Assembly: GCF_023716665.1 (NCBI RefSeq)
Contig: NZ_CP071859.1
Coordinates: forward strand, 186,001-250,000
Origin: Vibrio sp. SCSIO 43135
GTDB taxonomy: Bacteria > Pseudomonadota > Gammaproteobacteria > Enterobacterales > Vibrionaceae
Direction: 5' to 3'
Length of the DNA stretch: 64,000 bases
Shown here: in pieces, positions 58,153-64,000 of the stretch
Layout: each line of letters starts with the position of its first letter
Numbering within the stretch: position 1 is the stretch's first letter
Notes under the pieces: model-generated
Told to the model about the DNA's origin: nothing
Database searches by the model: none
Seen by the model: the letters and a program-made list of their open reading frames with translations, nothing else
Program-made: the position numbers and the translations under genes

Positions 58153-59046
58153 ATGAACATTCGTGACTTTGAATATCTAGTATCTTTGGCTGAGCACAAA
58201 CACTTCCGCAAAGCGGCGGAAGCGTGTTTTGTCAGTCAGCCGACGTTGAGTGGCCAGATTCGAAAACTGGAAGATGAATTGGGAACCACGTTACTTGAGC
58301 GTAGTAGTCGTCGAGTATTGTTTACCGATTCTGGCTTGCAATTAGTGGAGCAAGCAAAGCGTATTTTGGGTGAAGTTAAGACTTTCAAAGATATGGCCAG
58401 CCAACAAACGGGTGCTATGTCTGGGCCGATGCACATTGGCTTTATTCCAACTGTCGGCCCTTATCTATTGCCGAGAATTGTACCTAGCCTAAAAGAGCAA
58501 TTCCCCGAACTTGAGTTGTATCTGCATGAAGCGCAGACTCATCAGCTAGTGCGCCAGCTAGAAGAAGGCAAACTCGATTGCTTAGTATTGGCTTCGGTCA
58601 CTGAAACAGAAATGTTTAAAGAGATCGAAGTATATAATGAGCCAATGAGTGTAGCGGTGCCTTGCGATCATGAATGGGCCAATCTTGATGAAATCGACAT
58701 GCTAGAGCTGAACGGTAAAACAGTGTTGGCGCTGGGTGATGGCCACTGTTTGCGAGACCAAGCATTAGGTTTTTGTTTCGCTGCAGGGGCAAAAGATGAT
58801 GAACGCTTTAAGGCAACCAGCTTAGAAACGCTGCGTAACATGGTAGCAGCAGGGGCGGGGATTACTTTGTTACCCGAGTTATCACTACCAAAAGAAAAAG
58901 TTAAAGATGGGGTGTGCTATGTTAAAGCAGCGAATCCGATTCCTTCGCGCAGTATTGTGTTGGCGTACCGACCAGGCTCTCCACTGAGAGCTCGTTTTGA
59001 GCAGCTTGCTGAGGCAATAAAAAATCAGCTTGAAAGCGCGGTATAG
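58153..59046 (+). CDS. oxyR: OxyR, hydrogen peroxide-sensing LysR-type activator
   Basis: OxyR senses H2O2 through an intramolecular disulfide and activates antioxidant genes. From the chosen ATG (GGGGA ribosome site five bases upstream) the protein is 297 residues. The sensing cysteines fall at 199 and 208 in GHCLRDQALGFC, the exact E. coli numbering, which confirms the start. The N-terminal helix-turn-helix MNIRDFEYLVSLAEHKHFRKAAEACFVSQPTLSGQIRKLE is typical. It is followed by a bidirectional terminator. Confidence 0.97.
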   Translation: MNIRDFEYLVSLAEHKHFRKAAEACFVSQPTLSGQIRKLEDELGTTLLERSSRRVLFTDSGLQLVEQAKRILGEVKTFKDMASQQTGAMSGPMHIGFIPTVGPYLLPRIVPSLKEQFPELELYLHEAQTHQLVRQLEEGKLDCLVLASVTETEMFKEIEVYNEPMSVAVPCDHEWANLDEIDMLELNGKTVLALGDGHCLRDQALGFCFAAGAKDDERFKATSLETLRNMVAAGAGITLLPELSLPKEKVKDGVCYVKAANPIPSRSIVLAYRPGSPLRARFEQLAEAIKNQLESAV

Positions 59047-59062
59047 TTGAAACTAGCACAAA

Positions 59063-59093
59063 TAAAAAAGGAGAGCATAAGCTCTCCTTTTTC
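59063..59093. terminator. Bidirectional terminator between oxyR and mrcA
   Basis: The stem AAGGAGAGC / GCTCTCCTT has an ATAA loop, an A-run before and a T-run after. It serves both converging genes. Confidence 0.88.
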
Positions 59094-59107
59094 CGTTTTG
59101 ACTTGAG

Positions 59108-61639
59108 TTAGAACAGTTCTTCGGATTCTGAAGAGCTGTAAATATTGTCGCTAATGCGTTCAGCGACGAACTCTTTTGGTTCTGTACCTTGTAAGAAGTA
59201 CTCAAACATTGAGCTGGAATCAAACTTGTTAGTGAGTAAGCCAGTTTCGCGGTCGATACGCACTCGAACAATTTCCGGTGGTAGTGCTTTTGGTTGCGCT
59301 GGTGTGTCTTGCAGCGCGACCTTCATAAAGTCTACCCATGCAGGTTGAGCGGTCTTCGCACCCGCTTCCGCACCAGAGATCTGGTTGTTGTCCAAGTTTT
59401 TATTTGGCTTAGTACGGCCTAACTTACGGTTGTGGTCATCGAAGCCTACCCAAGCTGTAGCGACAATACCTGGGCCGTAGCCGTTGTACCATGCATCTTT
59501 AGAATCATTAGTGGTACCTGTTTTACCACCAATATCGCGGCGCTTAAGTGGTTGAGCTCGCCAGCCAGTACCGTTCCAGCCAGTGCCATCGCGCCAGTTG
59601 CCGCCACCCCAAATGTTGCTGTACATCATTTCTCGAACTAAGAACGCAGTTTGCTCTGAGATGACTTGCGGTGCGTAGTGCGGAGCATTCTCGTCAACGA
59701 CAACGTCTTGTTCTGCAAACTCGTTTTCAGCCGTTGTTGTCGCGGTTGATTGTTCAGGACAATCATCGCGGCAAATAATGCTAGGGTTTGCTTGGTATTC
59801 TAAATCGCCAAAAGGTGTTTCGACACGGCTGATATAGAACGGTTCGACGTAGTAACCACCGTTAGCGAACACTGAGTAGCCTTGCGCCATTTTGACAGGG
59901 GTTAAGCTACCTGCTCCTAGCGCTATGGTTTCTGAGCGAGGCAGGTCGTTAATATTGAAACCGAAGCGAGTGAGGTATTCACGCGTTTCGTCTAGGCCGA
60001 CTTCACGTAGAACACGCACGGCCATCACGTTTTTAGACTGTGCTAGACCAATACGTAGGCGTGTTGGACCAACGTAAGTCGGCGGTGAGTTCTTCGGTCG
60101 CCACGCCGTACCTTGGCTCTTATCCCACTGGTTGATTGGTGCATCGTTGATTAGGGTAGCCAATGTCATGCCTTGATCAATTGCAGCAGAGTAAATGAAT
60201 GGCTTGATACTAGAACCGACTTGGCGAACTGACTGCGTTGCACGGTTAAATTTGTTGTGCACGAAGTTAAAGCCACCGACTAGCGATTTTACAGCGCCGT
60301 TCTCAGGGTTCATGGCTACAAATGCAGCATTGGCGTTAGGGACTTGGCTTAAACGCCAAGTTGGTAACGCTTCTAGGTTGTCATCGCTTGCTGGTATTTG
60401 CACTGAGCGAACCCATATTTGCTCGCCCACCGCTAGGATGTCGTTTGCTTGTTTCGGCTCAGGACCTTGGCGGTCGTCCGTTAAGAACTTACGTGCCCAG
60501 CTCATCCCAGACCATTCAATGACTTGCTCGCCTTCATTTTTCACTTGTACAGTAGCCGTTTTACCATCAATGCTGGTCACAACAGCTGGCGTAATTTGGC
60601 CGTAAGTTGGTACTCGTCTTAGTGTGCTAGTGATTTCTTCTGGGCTAAGCGCTGTTTGTCCGGCTTTCCATAGCACTGTTTCTGCACCACGGTAGCCATG
60701 GCGTTCATCGTAAGCCAATAGGTTATCTATAGTGGCAGTGTTAGCCGCTTCTTGTAGCTTAGAGTCAACGGTTGTGTAGATTCGCATGCCCGAGGTATAC
60801 GCATCTTCACCATAGCGAGATACCATCCAAGAGCGAGCTAGTTCAGCAACATAAGGGGCACTTAACTCAATTTCTGCGCCGTGGAAGCGGGACTCAATCT
60901 CTTCAGCTCTAGCTTGGTCATACTCTTCTTGTGTAATGTATTTTTCATCCAACATACGTAGCAACACAATGTTGCGTCGGTTAGTTGCGCGTTCCAAGGA
61001 GTAAATAGGGTTCATAGTAGACGGTGCTTTCGGCATACCCGCCAAGGTTGCGATTTGGCTCAGTGATAAATCTTGTAGATTTTTACCGAAGTAAGTTTGA
61101 GCTGCTGCGCCAAAACCATACGAACGATAGCCAAGGAAGATCTTGTTAACGTACAGCTCTAGGATTTCTTGTTTTGTGAGCAACTGTTCAATGTGGATAG
61201 CAATGAAAATCTCTTTGATTTTACGCATGATCTTCTTTTCATTCGATAAGAAGAAGTTACGCGCAAGCTGCTGAGTAATGGTACTCGCCCCTTGCTTCGC
61301 CGAGCCCGACATTGCAACGACAATCGCTGCACGGGTAATGCCAATTGGGTCTATCCCCGGGTGTTCGTAAAAACGGCTGTCTTCCGTTGCGATCAAAGCT
61401 TCGATCAAGTGCTGTGGAATTTCGTCATACGTGACGGGAATGCGACGCTTTTCTCCGAATTGGGAAATCAGCTTCCCATCTTGACTGAATACTTGCATTG
61501 GAGTTTGCAATTCTACGTCGCGCAAAGTAGCTACATCTGGTAGCTCTGGTTTGACGTGATAATAGAAGCCGAAAATAGTAGTGACTCCAAGAATCATGCA
61601 AATCAATGTGAATATAAACAAACGCTTTATGAACTTCAC
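59108..61639 (-). CDS. mrcA: Penicillin-binding protein 1A
   Basis: This bifunctional class A PBP polymerises and cross-links peptidoglycan at the outer face of the inner membrane. The 843-residue protein has an N-terminal membrane anchor (FIFTLICMILGVTTIFGFYY) and a transglycosylase domain with catalytic Glu86 in ATEDSRFYEHPGID and QGASTITQQLARNFFL. The transpeptidase domain has the nucleophile in GSSIKPF and the later KTGTTNDSKDAW box. Divergent mrcA / pilMNOPQ is the conserved gammaproteobacterial order. Confidence 0.96.
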   Translation of the reverse strand: MKFIKRLFIFTLICMILGVTTIFGFYYHVKPELPDVATLRDVELQTPMQVFSQDGKLISQFGEKRRIPVTYDEIPQHLIEALIATEDSRFYEHPGIDPIGITRAAIVVAMSGSAKQGASTITQQLARNFFLSNEKKIMRKIKEIFIAIHIEQLLTKQEILELYVNKIFLGYRSYGFGAAAQTYFGKNLQDLSLSQIATLAGMPKAPSTMNPIYSLERATNRRNIVLLRMLDEKYITQEEYDQARAEEIESRFHGAEIELSAPYVAELARSWMVSRYGEDAYTSGMRIYTTVDSKLQEAANTATIDNLLAYDERHGYRGAETVLWKAGQTALSPEEITSTLRRVPTYGQITPAVVTSIDGKTATVQVKNEGEQVIEWSGMSWARKFLTDDRQGPEPKQANDILAVGEQIWVRSVQIPASDDNLEALPTWRLSQVPNANAAFVAMNPENGAVKSLVGGFNFVHNKFNRATQSVRQVGSSIKPFIYSAAIDQGMTLATLINDAPINQWDKSQGTAWRPKNSPPTYVGPTRLRIGLAQSKNVMAVRVLREVGLDETREYLTRFGFNINDLPRSETIALGAGSLTPVKMAQGYSVFANGGYYVEPFYISRVETPFGDLEYQANPSIICRDDCPEQSTATTTAENEFAEQDVVVDENAPHYAPQVISEQTAFLVREMMYSNIWGGGNWRDGTGWNGTGWRAQPLKRRDIGGKTGTTNDSKDAWYNGYGPGIVATAWVGFDDHNRKLGRTKPNKNLDNNQISGAEAGAKTAQPAWVDFMKVALQDTPAQPKALPPEIVRVRIDRETGLLTNKFDSSSMFEYFLQGTEPKEFVAERISDNIYSSSESEELF

Positions 61640-61786
61640 CGGAGAATCCCTGATTAGTTGAGGCTGCGTGATCGCAAACCCTTGTACTCTAAGCTAAAAA
61701 GTAGCTCAGATTTTAAGATGGAGCCTAATTAATCCATCCACTATACGCAAAATTGAGCTAGATATAGTCGTTGGAGCATACGCTAC

Positions 61787-62788
61787 ATGGGTAAATCATT
61801 AATAACTGGTATTGATATCGGCCACCATAGTATTAAAGCCGTGGTGCTAAAGCCAGCAAGTGAAGGGTATTCACTGGTTGGGTATAAACAGTTGCCAGTT
61901 ACAGCTGACGTATTTTCTGATAATCACACCGTTAATTATCAGAAAATTGTAAAGAAACTCAAAGAACTAAGGAAGAGCCTGCCATTATTTAGTCGATATG
62001 TCTCAATATCGGTCCCCGATAGCGCGGTAATTAGCAAGGTATTACAAATAGATAGTGAACTTGAGGAGCGTGAACAGGAGTTCGCGATATTTCAGGCTTT
62101 TTCTCATCAATCTCCTTTTCCCATCGAAGAGCTGAATTTGGACTTTGTTCCATTGGATAGCTCACTCGGTCAGCCACTCTCGAGTCGTTCGTATCAAGTC
62201 TATGCGACGAAAAAAGACGTAATTGATAGCCGTACACTTGCAGCGACCAAAGCGGGATTTAAGCCTGTTTTACTGGATACTCAGGCGCATAGTTTGGTGC
62301 GCGTTTGGCAGCAAGCGAGTCAGCAGCTTGGTCAATCTGATTGGCTGCTGGTGGATATCGGCTATAGCCAAACTTCCTTATGTATTGATTTCCCAGCAAA
62401 AGTACCGTTTTGCAAGGAGATTGCGTTTGGTACTCAGTTTTTAGAGTGTGAGGAGCCTAGTGAAAGTCTTGCACCTGAGCGAACAGAGTTGTTTATCAAT
62501 CAGCTTATCGAACGGCTCCAAAGGCAGGTGCAGCTGTTACTTTCTGTAAGTGGTGCTGCATCGGTAAGCGGTGTTTGGCTGACAGGGGGCGGGGCGACAA
62601 CTCCTTTATTAGTGGAAGAACTCTCTCGTCGTTTGTCGGTGCAGTGCGAGATACTAAACCCTTTAGCGCTGTTTAAGTGCAAATCTTCCAAGTTCAAGCA
62701 GCAAACCATGCACGCGCAAAGCTTTACTTCTGCGGCAGGGTTAGCGTTACGTGGAGCTGAGTGGGTGGAGGCTAAGCATGCTATATAG
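61787..62788 (+). CDS. pilM: PilM, type IV pilus actin-like inner-membrane protein
   Basis: PilM is a cytoplasmic actin-like ATPase fold protein that binds the PilN N-terminus and links the pilus motor to the periplasmic alignment complex. The 333-residue protein shows the ATP-site pattern TGIDIGHHSIKAVVL and later VDIGYSQTSLCI and VWLTGGGATTPLL. In Vibrio it supports the MSHA-independent (PilA) pilus used for chitin-induced uptake of DNA. It overlaps pilN by 11 bases. Confidence 0.93.
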   Translation: MGKSLITGIDIGHHSIKAVVLKPASEGYSLVGYKQLPVTADVFSDNHTVNYQKIVKKLKELRKSLPLFSRYVSISVPDSAVISKVLQIDSELEEREQEFAIFQAFSHQSPFPIEELNLDFVPLDSSLGQPLSSRSYQVYATKKDVIDSRTLAATKAGFKPVLLDTQAHSLVRVWQQASQQLGQSDWLLVDIGYSQTSLCIDFPAKVPFCKEIAFGTQFLECEEPSESLAPERTELFINQLIERLQRQVQLLLSVSGAASVSGVWLTGGGATTPLLVEELSRRLSVQCEILNPLALFKCKSSKFKQQTMHAQSFTSAAGLALRGAEWVEAKHAI

Positions 62789-63359
62789 CGTTAACTTATT
62801 ACCTTGGCGTGAGCAGAAGAGGCAGCAGCATCGACAGCGCTTCTATCAACTCCTTATTCTTGCAGTATTGGTGGCTGTCGGCATTCAATATGGGTTTGGT
62901 GCATTTATTGGCGAGCAGAACGCTATTCAGCAGCAACGGTTGCATTACCTTAAAGACTATAACTCCCGGCTGGATAATCAGTTGTCGAGACTGAAACTCA
63001 CTGAGCAAGAGCATCAAGCCTTACTTCAGCGCCTAAGTGTTGTGGAGTCCCTGCAGCAACAGCGTAATAAATCGACTGAGTTTATGAACGCAATCCCTGC
63101 AATGATTCCGGAAGGGGTTTACGTCGATAAAATTAAAATGAATACCCTTCATGTTGAGCTGACGGGGATTAGTGACAGCATGGCCCGACTCGCGACCATG
63201 TTGGATAACCTTGAAAAATCCCCTTTGCTTGAACAGGTCGAAATGCATTCGATTGTTCATGGTAAGCAGCGTTTTGGTAAGAAGTTCCAAACATTCAAAG
63301 TCTCTTTCTCTATAAAGCCCTCACAACTTGCGAATAACAGGGAGGGAAGTCATGGCTAA
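62778..63359 (+). CDS. pilN: PilN, type IV pilus assembly protein
   Basis: PilN is a bitopic inner-membrane protein; its cytoplasmic N-terminus MLYSVNLLPWREQ contains the PilM-binding INLLPWR-like motif, here VNLLPWR. A membrane helix follows (LLILAVLVAVGIQYGFGAFI), then a periplasmic coiled coil and a ferredoxin-like fold. I chose ATG 62778 (GGAGG upstream) over a longer open frame, giving 193 residues. It overlaps pilM by 11 and pilO by 8 bases. Confidence 0.93.
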   Translation: MLYSVNLLPWREQKRQQHRQRFYQLLILAVLVAVGIQYGFGAFIGEQNAIQQQRLHYLKDYNSRLDNQLSRLKLTEQEHQALLQRLSVVESLQQQRNKSTEFMNAIPAMIPEGVYVDKIKMNTLHVELTGISDSMARLATMLDNLEKSPLLEQVEMHSIVHGKQRFGKKFQTFKVSFSIKPSQLANNREGSHG

Positions 63360-63942
63360 TTTACAAGATCTTGATTTAGATGAAATGCCAGAGTGGCCCC
63401 TTCTTCCCCAAATGCTAGTGATCGTTTTACTTATCATCGCGCTTCAAGCTGCGGGGTATTGGTTCTATTTACAGCCTAAACAGCAGCGTCTCGAAAACCT
63501 AAAACAGCAAGAGCAAACTCAGAAAGCCACGTTGCGGATCAAAGCCAATAAAGTGGCGGCATTACCCAAGATGCAAGAGCAGCTAGATGAGCTAAAGCAA
63601 CGTTATGATTTTTTACTTCAGCAGCTGCCAGAGCAAAAAGAGTTGGCGAGTATGTTGGCGTCGGTCAATAACCTTGGCTTAGATAACTCACTGACTTTTA
63701 CTCGGATAGATTGGGGTGAGCGGCAAAATCAGTCATTTCTGTATCGACTGCCGCTCAATATCGAGTTGACGGGCAGTTATCATGATATTGGCAGCTTTTC
63801 AGAGGCTATTGCAAAACTGCCTCGCATCATCAATTTTGACGATATTGATTGGCAGCGAGTGAGCCAAGAAAGTAGCACGCTGCATTTTCGCGTTCGAGCT
63901 TATACCTACCAATTTAAACCGGAGGTAAGTCATGAAAAGTAA
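63352..63942 (+). CDS. pilO: PilO, type IV pilus assembly protein
   Basis: PilO forms a periplasmic heterodimer with PilN in the pilus alignment subcomplex. The 196-residue protein has a membrane helix (LPQMLVIVLLIIALQAAGYWFYL), a coiled coil, and a C-terminal domain with the typical ELTGSYHDIGSFSEAIAKLPRIINFDDI. ATG 63352 has the ribosome site GGGAGGGAAG; the longer frame upstream is not needed. It overlaps pilP by 11 bases. Confidence 0.93.
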   Translation: MANLQDLDLDEMPEWPLLPQMLVIVLLIIALQAAGYWFYLQPKQQRLENLKQQEQTQKATLRIKANKVAALPKMQEQLDELKQRYDFLLQQLPEQKELASMLASVNNLGLDNSLTFTRIDWGERQNQSFLYRLPLNIELTGSYHDIGSFSEAIAKLPRIINFDDIDWQRVSQESSTLHFRVRAYTYQFKPEVSHEK

Positions 63943-64000
63943 GTACTGGATCGTCTTGCTGGTCACTGTTGCTGGATGCAGAGCGAATCAAGAGCCGCTT
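63932..64000 (+). CDS. pilP: PilP, type IV pilus lipoprotein (5' end only)
   Basis: Only the first 23 codons are present: a basic start and hydrophobic stretch ending in VTVAGC, a lipobox with the acylated cysteine at residue 16. The ATG has GGAGGTAAG six bases upstream and overlaps pilO. In the conserved pilMNOPQ order this is PilP, which links the PilN-PilO dimer to the PilQ secretin. The gene runs off the right edge. Confidence 0.85.
   Translation, partial: MKSKYWIVLLVTVAGCRANQEPL

Overview
The window is chromosomal DNA from a Vibrio species. The evidence is the combination of AphA, an argHA fusion gene, divergent argE/argCBGH, the frdABCD-epmA pair, secB-gpsA-cysE, oxyR beside a peroxiredoxin-glutaredoxin hybrid, mrcA-pilMNOP, and an O-antigen/capsule region ending in an rjg-type metallo-beta-lactamase gene. 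I saw no rRNA, tRNA, transposase, integrase or CRISPR array.

Layout. 1-6305: end of hslU, a nitroreductase, the fumarate reductase operon (minus strand) and epmA. 6478-10562: a minus-strand yjbEFGH-type exopolysaccharide secretion operon. 10563-10926: a divergent control region with a structured yjbE leader and, on the plus strand, an ops/JUMPstart element (RfaH recruitment). 10927-31543: a long plus-strand capsule locus. It holds a small lipoprotein, an outer-membrane export protein (OPX), a KpsM-like permease, a KpsE-like inner-membrane protein, rmlB, rmlA, a VioA-like sugar aminotransferase, WbqC-like and short PLP-fold proteins, two sulfotransferase-domain proteins, an alpha/beta hydrolase, a CDP-glycerol-transferase-like protein, two Stealth phosphotransferases, a GT4 glycosyltransferase, rjg and a KpsT-like ATPase. 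31588-36390: an SLC13-type permease and cysD-cysC-cysN, i.e. sulfate uptake and PAPS synthesis. 36455-39483: wecA, an Omp85-like barrel and a DUF3108 protein. 39608-63942: conserved chromosomal genes (rhodanese, secB, gpsA, cysE, aphA, ppc, argE, argCBGH, a PhoX-family protein, a DUF3624-like protein, RidA, a flavin disulfide reductase, prx-grx, oxyR, mrcA, pilMNO), ending in the first 23 codons of pilP.

The capsule region is the most interesting part. Its enzymes predict an ABC-exported surface polysaccharide containing a 4-amino-4,6-dideoxyhexose (RmlA, RmlB, aminotransferase), phosphodiester-linked units (two Stealth proteins plus a CDP-glycerol-transferase-like protein) and sulfate esters (two sulfotransferase domains). 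A sulfate permease-like gene and a PAPS-forming cysDCN set lie directly downstream on the same strand. This reads as a self-contained system for a sulfated, phosphorylated capsule. KpsC/KpsS-type linker enzymes are not seen in the window, and the exporter ATPase lies about 17 kb from its permease.

Regulatory signals read directly from sequence include the ops element, a CRP-like site between frdA and epmA, tandem ARG-box-like sites before argC and argH, an OxyR-like site between prx-grx and oxyR, and a duplicated motif in the aphA leader complementary to the part of Qrr sRNAs known to act on aphA. These are motif matches by eye and have not been scored against a matrix.
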